From Clostridium_AM sp900759715 (GTDB lineage: Bacteria > Bacillota > Clostridia > Clostridiales > Clostridiaceae): 64,000 nucleotides of DNA. The notes beneath the pieces are model-generated. The model did not search any database, was not told where the DNA came from, and saw only the letters and a program-made list of their open reading frames with translations. Each line of letters opens with the position of its first letter. Position 1 is the stretch's first letter. This document shows, one piece after another, positions 6,647-15,690 of this stretch. The position numbers were made by a program, and so were the translations under genes. The stretch is from the NCBI GenBank assembly GCA_900759715.1, contig CAAEXF010000039.1, positions 32,778-96,777 of the forward strand, given 5' to 3'.

Positions 6647-8485
6647 ATGCCTAGAGGTTTTGGCGGCGGGGGATTTTCACAAGGTTCTTCGGGAAAAAGA
6701 TTTAGAACTGATGAAAAAAATCATAAAAAAGGTGATAGAGAAGCAACAAAAAAGCTAATAAAATATGTAGGTCCTTATTGGAAGTATTTTTTGCTGTCGC
6801 TTACTTTAATTCTTGTAGTATCAGCTGCTCAGTTAGCAAGACCTTATATTGTAAAAATAGTAATTGATGATTATATAAGAAAAGGCTTATCAGGTGATTT
6901 AGCAGTAAATCAATGTGAAGCAGGAATAAAATTCTTAGGTTTAATTTATCTTGTACTTATGCTTATAGAATTTATTTTAAGTTACTTTCAAACTTATATT
7001 TTAGAGCGTACAGCTAAAAAAATAATTATGAATTTGAGGCAGCAAGTTTTTAGTCATATACAAAAGCTTCCCATAGCCTATTTCGATAAAAACCCGATTG
7101 GGAAAATAGTGACAAGAGTTACCAATGATACAGATTCTTTAAATGACATGTTTACAGATGTAGTAATAGGTTTTTTGCAGAATGTATTTATTATGATAGG
7201 AATAGTATTAGTTATGATAAGTTTGGACTTAAAGCTTACTGTAATATGTCTTTTAGTTACGCCGTTAATGTTTGGAGTTACACTTTTATTTAAAAAAAGG
7301 GCAAGAAGAATTTTTGGTGAAATAAGAAATAAATTATCCTCCATAAATGCCTTTTTATCAGAGCATATATCTGGTATGAAAATTATTCAGATATTTAACA
7401 TGGAGGACAAAAAATACAATGAGTTTCAAAATATAAATGAAGAATATTACAATGCAAACTTAAAACAAATCATACTTTTTGGTGTCTTTAGACCCTTCAT
7501 GGATGTAGTAAAAACCTTATCATTAGCACTTATATTATTTTATGGAGGTACAAGGCTCATTAAGGGAACCATAGAAGTAGGAACTCTTTATGCTTTCATT
7601 AATTACATAAATAGATTGTTTCAGCCTATTATTGAGCTTACGGACCAATATAACACATATCAAAGCTCCATGGTTTCTTCTGAAAGAATATTTGGTATAC
7701 TAGATGAGAAAATTGAGGACCAGCATAGTGATGGATGTAATTTAAATAAGGAAGAAGGAGAAATTGAATTTAAAAATGTGTGGTTTGCTTATGAATCTGA
7801 AAACTGGATTTTAAAGAATCTTTCTTTTAAAATATTACCTGGACAATCTGTTTCTTTTGTAGGGGCTACAGGAGCGGGGAAAACAAGTATTATAAATTTG
7901 CTTTGCGGTTTTTATGAAAATCAGAAAGGTGAAATACTTATTGATGGCATAAATATAAAAGATATAAAAACTGAGGAACTGAGAAGAAATATAGGATTAG
8001 TACTTCAAGATGTATTTTTATTTGCAGGAGATATTGAAACTAATATAAAGTTATTTAATAAAGAAATATCATTAGAAAATGTGAAAAAAGCTGCCCAACA
8101 TGTAAATGCAGATTATTTTATAGAAAACTTTGATGATGGATATAAGCATAAGATTAATGAAAAAGGAACAACTCTTTCGATGGGACAAAGACAGCTTATT
8201 TCTTTTGCTAGAGCATTGGTTTTTAATCCGTCAATTTTAGTTATGGATGAGGCTACATCAAATATTGATACAGAAACAGAGGCAATAATTCAAGAGGCTT
8301 TAGAAAAGCTTATGAAAAACAGAACTACTATTGCAGTAGCGCACAGACTATCAACTATAAAGAAGTCTGATAATGTTATTGTTTTGCATAAGGGAGAAAT
8401 AAAAGAAATAGGAAATCATAAGGAACTTATGACCAAAAAAGGTTTTTATTATAGTCTTTACAAACTGCAGTATGAGAATTTATAA
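6647..8485 (+). CDS. ABC exporter half-transporter with consensus catalytic site
   Basis: 612 residues. A Gly-rich N-terminal extension (RGFGGGGFSQGSSGKRF) precedes the six-helix exporter domain and the ATPase domain. Walker A is GATGAGKTS, Walker B ILVMDEATSNID has the catalytic Glu, and the signature is LSMGQRQ rather than LSGGQ. In the dimer, this weak signature would face the Walker B Asp of the 4881 gene, so both deviations fall in one ATP site, as known for heterodimeric exporters. I prefer the ATG at 6647 over the one at 6641, because GGAGG ends at 6640 and leaves no spacer for the earlier codon. A terminator follows at 8529-8557. Confidence 0.9.
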   Translation: MPRGFGGGGFSQGSSGKRFRTDEKNHKKGDREATKKLIKYVGPYWKYFLLSLTLILVVSAAQLARPYIVKIVIDDYIRKGLSGDLAVNQCEAGIKFLGLIYLVLMLIEFILSYFQTYILERTAKKIIMNLRQQVFSHIQKLPIAYFDKNPIGKIVTRVTNDTDSLNDMFTDVVIGFLQNVFIMIGIVLVMISLDLKLTVICLLVTPLMFGVTLLFKKRARRIFGEIRNKLSSINAFLSEHISGMKIIQIFNMEDKKYNEFQNINEEYYNANLKQIILFGVFRPFMDVVKTLSLALILFYGGTRLIKGTIEVGTLYAFINYINRLFQPIIELTDQYNTYQSSMVSSERIFGILDEKIEDQHSDGCNLNKEEGEIEFKNVWFAYESENWILKNLSFKILPGQSVSFVGATGAGKTSIINLLCGFYENQKGEILIDGINIKDIKTEELRRNIGLVLQDVFLFAGDIETNIKLFNKEISLENVKKAAQHVNADYFIENFDDGYKHKINEKGTTLSMGQRQLISFARALVFNPSILVMDEATSNIDTETEAIIQEALEKLMKNRTTIAVAHRLSTIKKSDNVIVLHKGEIKEIGNHKELMTKKGFYYSLYKLQYENL

Positions 8486-8528
8486 TAAACCAGGTGTTAA
8501 TTTAAATATATTTAATCTTTTATTCTTG

Positions 8529-8557
8529 CACTTACTTTCTAGTAGGTGTATTTTTTT
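8529..8557 (+). terminator. Terminator of the ABC exporter operon
   Basis: CACTTACT and AGTAGGTG form an 8-bp stem with one wobble and loop TTCT, followed by TATTTTTTT. Confidence 0.75.
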
Positions 8558-8612
8558 ATATATAAGATACTTACCAAGTTTTAGCATATTCGACTTAAAG
8601 GAGGAATAAGGT

Positions 8613-10472
8613 TTGATATCATCACTAAAAAAATATAAAAAGAGAAAAGCTCAGTATGATCTATTGCTTAAAAAGCAACAGAAATGTATAGATAAGATAA
8701 GCACCTTACGATTAGTTATTTTTGTACTAGGGCTTGCAATTTTAATAGGAGCGTATATCTTGAGAAGGTATTACCTATTTGATTTATTGGTTCTAGTAGT
8801 AATTGTTCTATTTTGTTATTTAGCCTATTTACATAAAAGTATAGAAAATAAAAATAAGTATATAGCTGCATTATATGAAGTAAATGAAAGCTCCATAAAA
8901 CGATTAAAGGGAGATTGGAAACTCTTTGAGGATACCGGTGGAGAGTTTATAGATGAAAATCATAATTACTCATATGATCTTGATATTTTTGGTAGAGGCT
9001 CTTTATTTCAATGGATAAATGTAGCCCATACTTATCTGGGAAGACAAAAGCTTAAAGATATGTTAACAGAAAAACCTCAAAATGAACAGAACATATATTA
9101 TAGGCAATCTGCAGTTAAAGAACTTGAGAAAAAAATATATTTTAGGCAGAGACTTGAGGCAGAAGGAAAAATAATCAACAACAGTCAGAATCTCAAAGAG
9201 CTTTTTCTATGGATAAAAGAAAGAAGTAACTATATATTAAAAAGACAAGTAATTTGGAGCTTAAGAATTTTTTCAATGGTGACTGCGATAGCTACCTTAA
9301 CCTTGGTGGTTAGAATAATTGATTATGTACTGGCTGTTTTATTAGACATTGATAGAAGTGCTCCAAAAATATTTTATTTAATTCCTTATTATATTCCTAT
9401 TCTTCTCATTTTGATTCAAAGCTTTATTTTAAGAATAAAAAGAGAAGATAGAATAAAAAATTTAATTATTGCTGAAAAATATAACGATAACATAAAAACA
9501 TATAGAAATATGCTTAGACATATAGAAAAGCATAAATTTAAATCAGAGTATATTGTAAATTTATGTGAAAAACTTTACGATAATGATGGCCTAAGTGCAT
9601 CTAAACAGATAGATGTTTTTTCTAAAATTTGTGAATCAATAGCTAACAGACGTAATATGCTATATCCTATTTTAAATTCCATTCTCATGATAGAATATCA
9701 CTGGGCTATTTCTATTGAAGAATGGAAGATAAAATCAGGAAATAATTTTGAAAATTGGATTAATACAATAGCTGAATTAGAAGCTTTATGTAGTATTGCG
9801 GTTATCAAATACGATAATCCCAATTGGAGTATGCCTAAGATTGTAACTGGACCCTCAAAGATTATAGCTAAAAATATGGGACATCCACTTCTGGGAGAAG
9901 AACGGGTATGCAATAACTTAAAGCTAGAGGAGCCCTATCAAGTTATGCTTATAACAGGCTCCAATATGTCTGGGAAGAGTACATTTATGAGAACTGTGGG
10001 AATTAATATTGTATTAGCATATGCAGGAGCTCCTGTATGTGCAGATGAATTTTATTGTACTATTATGGATCTATACAGTTGTATGAAGGTAAGTGATAAT
10101 TTAGGTGAAAGTATATCTTCCTTTTATGCAGAGATATTAAAAATTAAAAATATTGTTAAGGCTTCAAAAGAAGGAAAGCAAGTACTATTTTTATTAGATG
10201 AAATTTTTAAAGGAACTAATTCAAGAGATAGACACACTGGAGCTATGATTTTGGTAAAACAATTAAGTAAAATTGGAAATCTAGGCTTTGTATCCACTCA
10301 TGATTTAGAGTTAGGTGAGCTGGAAAATCATAAAAATTCAAAAGTTAAGAACTATCATTTTTCCGAATACTATAGAGAGAATAAAATTTATTTTGATTAT
10401 AAATTGAAAGCCGGAGTTTCACCTACAAGAAATGCTGTATATTTAATGAAGTTAGCTGGCATTGAAATATAA
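8613..10472 (+). CDS. Membrane-anchored MutS-like ATPase
   Basis: 619 residues. The C-terminal part is a MutS domain V ATPase with Walker A GSNMSGKSTFMRT (near residue 450), Walker B FLLDEIFKGTN (near 530) and the STHD motif. The mismatch-binding N-terminal domain of true MutS is absent. Instead there are hydrophobic helices at about residues 30-75 and again at about 210-275, so the protein is probably held in the membrane with its ATPase in the cytosol. It could act on DNA or on something else; no function is established from sequence. Start TTG at 8613 has AAAGGAGG upstream. It stands alone between two terminators. Confidence 0.85.
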   Translation: MISSLKKYKKRKAQYDLLLKKQQKCIDKISTLRLVIFVLGLAILIGAYILRRYYLFDLLVLVVIVLFCYLAYLHKSIENKNKYIAALYEVNESSIKRLKGDWKLFEDTGGEFIDENHNYSYDLDIFGRGSLFQWINVAHTYLGRQKLKDMLTEKPQNEQNIYYRQSAVKELEKKIYFRQRLEAEGKIINNSQNLKELFLWIKERSNYILKRQVIWSLRIFSMVTAIATLTLVVRIIDYVLAVLLDIDRSAPKIFYLIPYYIPILLILIQSFILRIKREDRIKNLIIAEKYNDNIKTYRNMLRHIEKHKFKSEYIVNLCEKLYDNDGLSASKQIDVFSKICESIANRRNMLYPILNSILMIEYHWAISIEEWKIKSGNNFENWINTIAELEALCSIAVIKYDNPNWSMPKIVTGPSKIIAKNMGHPLLGEERVCNNLKLEEPYQVMLITGSNMSGKSTFMRTVGINIVLAYAGAPVCADEFYCTIMDLYSCMKVSDNLGESISSFYAEILKIKNIVKASKEGKQVLFLLDEIFKGTNSRDRHTGAMILVKQLSKIGNLGFVSTHDLELGELENHKNSKVKNYHFSEYYRENKIYFDYKLKAGVSPTRNAVYLMKLAGIEI

Positions 10473-10517
10473 TAAAACAATGAGGCGAAGTAATATTTTT
10501 TATTAAGATTAATGAAG

Positions 10518-10570
10518 AACAGAAGTCTGTCAATAGAGTTTTTACAAACTTGTTGACAGACTCCTGTTTT
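10518..10570. terminator. Bidirectional terminator between the MutS-like gene and bioA
   Basis: AACAG-AGTCTGTCAA and TTGACAGACT-CTGTT pair across an asymmetric loop of about 20 bases, with T on one side and A on the other. It serves two converging genes and overlaps the end of bioA. Confidence 0.7.
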
Positions 10571-11918
10571 ATGCTCTATTAAAATACTCATCTATACTCT
10601 TAAAGCAAGTATCCACCATAAATTCTATGTCCTTTTCCTCTACCACATAAGGTGGAAGAAAATAAAGTACATTTCCTATTGGTCTGAGCAGAAGGCCATT
10701 TTTTAATGCTATTTTGTAAATTTCATATCCTACCCTTTGCTGCCATGGGAAAGGCTCCTTAAATTCTTTGTTCCTAACTAACTCTATTGCTGTAATCATG
10801 CCTAAAGTTCTTACATCTCCTATATAAGGGTTGTTTTCTGCCTTCTCTAATGTGAGTTTATTTATTAACTTTGATTTTTTCTCATTTTTTTCTAATATAT
10901 TCTCCTCTTTGAAGATTTTTATATTTTCAAGAGCAATAGCACAGGCCATGGCATTTCCTGCATAGGTATGGCTATGTATGAAAGCCTTAAAATCACTATA
11001 TTTTCCGTAAAAGCAATTATATATTTTTTCACTGGTCATTACTATGGACATAGGCATATACCCGGCGGAAAGTCCTTTAGAAAGACACATGAGGTCCGGA
11101 CTTACCTCTGCATGTTCACAGGCAAACATTTTTCCGGTTCTTCCAAAGCCCATAGCTATTTCATCTGCTATAAAGTGTATGTTGTATTTATCGCAGACTT
11201 CTCTAAGCTTTTTCAAATATATTGGAGAATACATCCTCATACCTGCAGCTCCTTGAACCATAGGCTCTATGATGACACCACATAATTCTTCATTATACTG
11301 CTCTAGTGCTTTTTCCATAGAGTCAAAACATTCTGCACTGCAGCTTTCTCTATTTTTTCCGTACTTACATCTATAGCAGTCAGGTCCTTCGATTCTGATC
11401 GTGTTTAAAAGCAGCGGTTTGTATATCTTGCTGTATAAATCTAAATCTCCTACAGATAGCGCTCCTAAAGTTTCACCATGGTAAGCACCAGTTATAGCTG
11501 CAAATCTAGTCTTTTGGGCATTCCCGCTCTGTTGATGATATTGAAAGCTCATTTTTAAAGCAATTTCCACTGCTGAGGAGCCGTTATCTGAGAAATATAC
11601 CTTTTTTAATCTGTCTGGTGTTAGTTTTACTAATTCCTCTGATAAATCTATTGCAGCTTTATTTGAAAAGTTAGCAAAAATAACATGCTCTATTTGCTCT
11701 ACCTGTTTTTTTAGAGCATTGTTTATTCTATCATTACTATGTCCAAAAGTAGTTGTCCACCATGATGATATACAATCCATGTAGCTTTTTCCCTCTACAT
11801 CATACAGGTAGCAGCCCTTTCCTTTTTCTATTACTATAGGAGGCAGATCCTCATAATCCTTCATCTGAGAACAAGGATGCCATATATAATTTAAGTCTCT
11901 TTTCGTATATTCATTCAT
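10569..11918 (-). CDS. bioA: Adenosylmethionine-8-amino-7-oxononanoate aminotransferase
   Basis: PLP enzyme making 7,8-diaminopelargonate (DAPA) from KAPA, with S-adenosylmethionine as usual amino donor. The 449-residue length fits. The N-terminal WHPCSQMKDYED is diagnostic of BioA, ISSWWTTTFGH and TGAYHGETLGALSVG are cofactor-site segments, and the PLP lysine is in LCLSKGLSAGY. It is the last gene of a bioY-bioB-bioD-bioA operon read leftward, 26 bases after bioD. There is no bioF, bioW, bioC or bioH in the window, so KAPA must come from elsewhere or be imported. Start ATG 11918 with AGAGGTG upstream. Confidence 0.95.
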   Translation of the reverse strand: MNEYTKRDLNYIWHPCSQMKDYEDLPPIVIEKGKGCYLYDVEGKSYMDCISSWWTTTFGHSNDRINNALKKQVEQIEHVIFANFSNKAAIDLSEELVKLTPDRLKKVYFSDNGSSAVEIALKMSFQYHQQSGNAQKTRFAAITGAYHGETLGALSVGDLDLYSKIYKPLLLNTIRIEGPDCYRCKYGKNRESCSAECFDSMEKALEQYNEELCGVIIEPMVQGAAGMRMYSPIYLKKLREVCDKYNIHFIADEIAMGFGRTGKMFACEHAEVSPDLMCLSKGLSAGYMPMSIVMTSEKIYNCFYGKYSDFKAFIHSHTYAGNAMACAIALENIKIFKEENILEKNEKKSKLINKLTLEKAENNPYIGDVRTLGMITAIELVRNKEFKEPFPWQQRVGYEIYKIALKNGLLLRPIGNVLYFLPPYVVEEKDIEFMVDTCFKSIDEYFNRA

Positions 11919-11944
11919 TCCTATACACCTCTGTAATAATTTGA

Positions 11945-12679
11945 TTATCTATAGATTTCATCCATACAATTTATTAAATCCTCTACCTTTAGAGACTTCT
12001 CTATTTCTTCTCTCAACTTCTCTATTCCTAATGGGCTTTCCACAGAATCTATTTTTGGCAGTACAGCTAAAATAGGCACCTCTGTGAGTTTTTTAATGAT
12101 TTTTATGTTATCATCACATAGAGAATTTTTTTCATATCCATTAATCATGACACCTTTAACTTTTATGCCCAAGCTTTCTATATACTTAATGGTTATAACA
12201 GAATGGTTTATTGTTCCTAGTGAAGCTCTAGCTACCACTATTACGCTCATATTGAGTTCTTTAATTAAATCCTCTAAAAGATATACTCCATTTTCCTTAT
12301 CTATTAAAGGACAAACTATTCCTCCGCTTCCCTCCATTACTATGTAGTCATATTTTTTCTTAAGATTATTAAATTTTTCTTTTATTATATCTATATTAAT
12401 TATGTTATTTTCTAATTTAGAAGCTAGATGAGGGGAAACTGCATTTTTATATACATAGGGAACTATATTTTCGTAAGGCTCCTGCAGTCCACTTACTTCT
12501 TTTACAAACTTAGCATCTCCAGGAATAAGAGTGTTATTACATTCTACAGCACCACTTAAGGCCCCTTTAAAATAGCAACTATTATATTCTTTTTTTCGTA
12601 AAAGGTACATAAGTGCTGCGGTAACTACCGTTTTACCTACATCAGTGTCTGTACCAGTTATAAATATTCCTTTACTCAT
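11945..12679 (-). CDS. bioD: Dethiobiotin synthetase
   Basis: 244 residues. It closes the ureido ring of dethiobiotin from DAPA, CO2 and ATP. The P-loop is GTDTDVGKTVVTAALMY at the N-terminus, with EGSGGIVCPL as the second nucleotide-site segment and VVARASLGTINH further on, all typical of BioD. The start overlaps the end of bioB by 8 bases, indicating translational coupling. Confidence 0.95.
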   Translation of the reverse strand: MSKGIFITGTDTDVGKTVVTAALMYLLRKKEYNSCYFKGALSGAVECNNTLIPGDAKFVKEVSGLQEPYENIVPYVYKNAVSPHLASKLENNIINIDIIKEKFNNLKKKYDYIVMEGSGGIVCPLIDKENGVYLLEDLIKELNMSVIVVARASLGTINHSVITIKYIESLGIKVKGVMINGYEKNSLCDDNIKIIKKLTEVPILAVLPKIDSVESPLGIEKLREEIEKSLKVEDLINCMDEIYR

Positions 12680-13646
12680 CTATAACAACCTCCAATCCTA
12701 AATTCTCTATCATTTTTATATCCTCTACAATTTTATTTCCAGAAGTAGTTAGATAATTTCCAGTAATAGTGGCATTGGCACCTACTTTAAAGCAGTTTTC
12801 TCCAAAGCCCTCTAAAAGATTTCTTCCTCCAGCTAATCTAATATAGGCCTTAGGATTTATAAATCTAAAAATAGCTATGGTTATTAATATTTCCTCTTGA
12901 GCTAAAGAAGGGGTATTTTCTAAAGGTGTGCCTTTTATAGGATTTAGCAGATTAACAGGAATAGATTGAATTTCTAAATTTTGAAGCTCTAAAGCTAGTT
13001 TTATTCTGTCCTCCATGGTTTCACCCATGCCTATAATTCCACCGGAACAGACCTTTAAGCCTGCTTTTTTTGCATTATTTATAGTCTTTATCCTTTCGTC
13101 ATAAGTATGGGTTGTACATATTTTTTCATAGTACTCCCTGCTGGTTTCTAGATTATGATGGTACATTGAGATCCCTGTCTTTTTTAATTCTACAAGTTCT
13201 TTATAACCTATTATTCCTAAAGAGGCACAAAGATTTATCTTCACATTTTTTCTAAGGCATTTATATATATCTAAGGCTTTTTTAAAGTCTTCCCCCTGTA
13301 GCCCTCTGCCGCTAGTTACAAGAGAAAATCTATTTACTCCTTCTTTTTCATTTTCCATTGCTAACTTTAAAGCCTCTTTTTTATCTACCAGGCTGTATTC
13401 TTCTACATTGGTATGGTAGTGGGCCGACTGAGCACAATACTTGCAATCCTCAGAACATCTTCCTGACTTTGCATTCATAATAGAGCATAAATCCACTTTT
13501 CTTCCATTAAATTTATTACGGATTCTGTTTGCTGCTCTAAATAGTTCTTCTATATCTTTTACTTTAGAAAGCAGAAGAGCTTCTTCAAAATTAACCTTTC
13601 CTCCTTCATTTATCTTCTTTTCTAATTTTAAGATTATATTTTCCAT
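12672..13646 (-). CDS. bioB: Biotin synthase (radical SAM)
   Basis: 324 residues, normal length. It inserts sulfur into dethiobiotin using a radical-SAM 4Fe-4S cluster and a sacrificial 2Fe-2S cluster. The radical-SAM triad is in SGRCSEDCKYCAQS, and further family signatures are YHHNLETSREYYEKICTTHT, CSGGIIGMGET and RLAGGRNLL. GGAGAGAATAG precedes the ATG at 13646. Its gene sits 18 bases after bioY and overlaps bioD. Confidence 0.96.
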   Translation of the reverse strand: MENIILKLEKKINEGGKVNFEEALLLSKVKDIEELFRAANRIRNKFNGRKVDLCSIMNAKSGRCSEDCKYCAQSAHYHTNVEEYSLVDKKEALKLAMENEKEGVNRFSLVTSGRGLQGEDFKKALDIYKCLRKNVKINLCASLGIIGYKELVELKKTGISMYHHNLETSREYYEKICTTHTYDERIKTINNAKKAGLKVCSGGIIGMGETMEDRIKLALELQNLEIQSIPVNLLNPIKGTPLENTPSLAQEEILITIAIFRFINPKAYIRLAGGRNLLEGFGENCFKVGANATITGNYLTTSGNKIVEDIKMIENLGLEVVIDE

Positions 13647-13663
13647 TCTATTCTCTCCTATAT

Positions 13664-14224
13664 TTAATTTAATGTCAGTCTACTTTTTTTAGCAAAGGCT
13701 GCTACTTTTACAGCAGTTACTGCTACAACTAGGCTTAAGAATAAATCACCACCTATGCATACTGTGAATCCATAAAATATTGCCCATTCTACATTTTTGC
13801 TTTGTCCTAAGTATAAATTGTAGATTAAGTACAAATATGAAACGCCAAATAAGTATACGAAAAATAATCCTGATAGAGTAGCTAATAGTGCTTTTATTAA
13901 ATTTAGTTCTTTTATTTTTTCTGTTATTTTTCCAATTACATAAGCCGCTGCAATAAAACCTATTAGATATCCAAAGGTTGGTTTAAAAATATATCCCGGT
14001 CCGCCTCCCTCTGTAAATACAGGAACTCCTATTAGTCCAACCAAAACGTAGACTATCTGTGATATAGCTCCTAGTTTTGAACCTAAGAGTATTCCAGCAA
14101 AAGCACAAAACAAGAATTGAAGAGTAAATGGTACATAGGGAATTGGAATTCTAATAAAGGCGCCTACAGCTGTTAGAGCTGCGAACAGTGATACTAGAAT
14201 TAATTCCCTAGTTTTCATTTTCAT
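13664..14224 (-). CDS. bioY: BioY biotin transporter S component
   Basis: 186 residues with about six membrane spans. BioY binds biotin with high affinity and imports it, alone or with the ECF module. Signatures are FIRIPIPYVPFTLQFLFC, AGILLGSKLGAISQIVYVLVG and the loop GVPVFTEGGGPGYIFKPTFG. It is the first gene of the bio operon and is transcribed from the promoter/operator at 14239-14312, so both uptake and synthesis are under one control. GGAGG stands 8 bases before the ATG. Confidence 0.95.
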   Translation of the reverse strand: MKMKTRELILVSLFAALTAVGAFIRIPIPYVPFTLQFLFCAFAGILLGSKLGAISQIVYVLVGLIGVPVFTEGGGPGYIFKPTFGYLIGFIAAAYVIGKITEKIKELNLIKALLATLSGLFFVYLFGVSYLYLIYNLYLGQSKNVEWAIFYGFTVCIGGDLFLSLVVAVTAVKVAAFAKKSRLTLN

Positions 14225-14238
14225 AGATAATACCTCCT

Positions 14239-14288
14239 ATCATTTAATTGTTAACTAATAAAAAATAAAAGGTTAACAATTAAATGAT
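14239..14288 (-). promoter_or_regulatory. BirA-type biotin operator
   Basis: A perfect 17-bp inverted repeat (ATCATTTAATTGTTAAC, 14239-14255, and its complement, 14272-14288) with 16 bases between. It contains TTGTTAAC and GTTAACAA, the half-sites known for the biotin repressor BirA. It lies between the bio promoter and bioY and overlaps the -10 box. Repression by biotinyl-AMP-bound BirA is the expected control; birA itself is not in the window. Confidence 0.88.
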
Positions 14289-14312
14289 ACAAAACCTAAT
14301 AAATTTTGTCAA
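14284..14312 (-). promoter_or_regulatory. Sigma-A promoter of the bio operon
   Basis: On the minus strand TTGACA (14312-14307) and TATCAT (14289-14284) are 17 bases apart. The -10 box is inside the upstream half of the BirA operator. Confidence 0.82.
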
Positions 14313-14545
14313 TTAAATATTGGTCTAGTATAAATTTTAGTCAAGCCCTTAATTTAAAAAATAAAATTAGGATTTAAAGAAGCCCTTGCATCAGTAAAAA
14401 TGACAACATCAAGATAGGATAATTTTTAAAGTTATATTTGAAATAAGAAAGAATATGTAATAATTATTAAGAATTTAAGGAAAAATATAAGTAAGGTTGT
14501 GGAAAATATATACATATTACTTTGGTGATACATAAGGAGGAAAGC
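14313..14545. other. Intergenic stretch between divergent genes
   Basis: AT-rich, no reading frame, no strong hairpin. It should hold the promoter of the 14546 gene, but I cannot place a convincing -35/-10 pair. Confidence 0.5.
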
Positions 14546-15550
14546 ATGAGGAAGAAAATTAGAAAACTATTGTGCATTTCTATTTGTTTTATAGTATTAG
14601 TAACTTTAGTTAGTTGTGCAATAAAACCAGATACCACAATAAATAATTTTTTTGATGCGCTTAAAAAATCTGATATTCAAACAGCCTCAAAGTACTTATC
14701 GAGAAATGATTCAGCAAGTGTAGGAGGACTAAAGTTTGATAGACCTGAATATGAGAGACTTGCTAAACTAATTTTTACAAAGCTAAATTATCAAGTAATA
14801 TCATCGAATACCTCAGAGGATACTGCCATAGCTAAGACAAAGATTACCTCACCAGATTTGAATAAAATCAGTGGAAAAATGGTAACAGATATATTCCCAG
14901 GCTTGTATAGCAAAGCGTTAAATGGTGAGCAATTAACACAAGACAAGATAAATCAGTTAATAGAGCAGTACTACACTAAGAATCTCAACGAATCTTCAGT
15001 TCCTACTGTTACCAACGAAGTGGATATAAAACTTGTTAAAAATAAAGATAAAAATATGTGGCTTATAGAACCAAATGAAAATTTAGCAAATGCAATGACA
15101 GGAAATTTATTTAAAGCATTTAATCCTATGACAATAAATAATAGTACTAGTATCAGCAAGAATTCAGAAGGAAAAATATATGGAATTAATGAAGAGGCTA
15201 GAATAGGCAGTACTTCTATTACAATAACTAACTTTCAAAAGTCTTTTGGAGATGATTATATAAAAGCAGGGCAGGGAAATGAATTTATAATAGTTACCTT
15301 AAAGGAAAGAAACATTGGAAGTGGAAATATAGACTATAATGAAGCATTTTATCAGCTTCAAAATTCAAAAGGACAGATAAAAAGCCCAGCTCCAAAGGGT
15401 TTTAATAGAAGACTAGACTCAGGAAGTTTGGTGCCTGGAGGAGAGGTAGATGGTACAGTAACTTTTGAAGTGCCTAAAGATGATCCTCAATTAACTCTTA
15501 TATACAATCAAGCTTCAAAGCCTGTATTAAAATTTAGATTAAACTATTAA
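14546..15550 (+). CDS. Lipoprotein with C-terminal DUF4352-like domain
   Basis: 334 residues. The N-terminus is a lipoprotein signal: positive residues, a hydrophobic core and a lipobox ending LVTLVSC, so the mature protein is anchored outside the membrane. The first half (TINNFFDALKKSDIQTASKYL) resembles NTF2-like DUF4878-type segments. The second half (SITITNFQKSFGDDYIKAG, then FIIVTLKERNIGSGNI and GGEVDGTVTFEVPKD) resembles the immunoglobulin-like DUF4352 domain. Such proteins are common in clostridia and their job is unknown. I start at ATG 14546, which has AAGGAGG upstream, not at the earlier in-frame GTG. A terminator follows. Confidence 0.85.
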   Translation: MRKKIRKLLCISICFIVLVTLVSCAIKPDTTINNFFDALKKSDIQTASKYLSRNDSASVGGLKFDRPEYERLAKLIFTKLNYQVISSNTSEDTAIAKTKITSPDLNKISGKMVTDIFPGLYSKALNGEQLTQDKINQLIEQYYTKNLNESSVPTVTNEVDIKLVKNKDKNMWLIEPNENLANAMTGNLFKAFNPMTINNSTSISKNSEGKIYGINEEARIGSTSITITNFQKSFGDDYIKAGQGNEFIIVTLKERNIGSGNIDYNEAFYQLQNSKGQIKSPAPKGFNRRLDSGSLVPGGEVDGTVTFEVPKDDPQLTLIYNQASKPVLKFRLNY

Positions 15551-15555
15551 AAATA

Positions 15556-15590
15556 AAGATTTCTTCAGAATTGTATTCTGGAGAAATCTT
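15556..15590 (+). terminator. Terminator of the lipoprotein gene
   Basis: AAGATTTCT-CAGAAT and ATTCTG-AGAAATCTT pair over about 15 bases with one mismatch and a short loop, followed by ATTC only, so termination strength is uncertain. Confidence 0.55.
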
Positions 15591-15690
15591 ATTCACTTAA
15601 TATTTTGGAAGATAAAGACTTTGCAAAAATGCGATAATGATTATAAAATAATAATAAGTAAAAAATAATTTTATTTGGAGTTGAAGTAAT

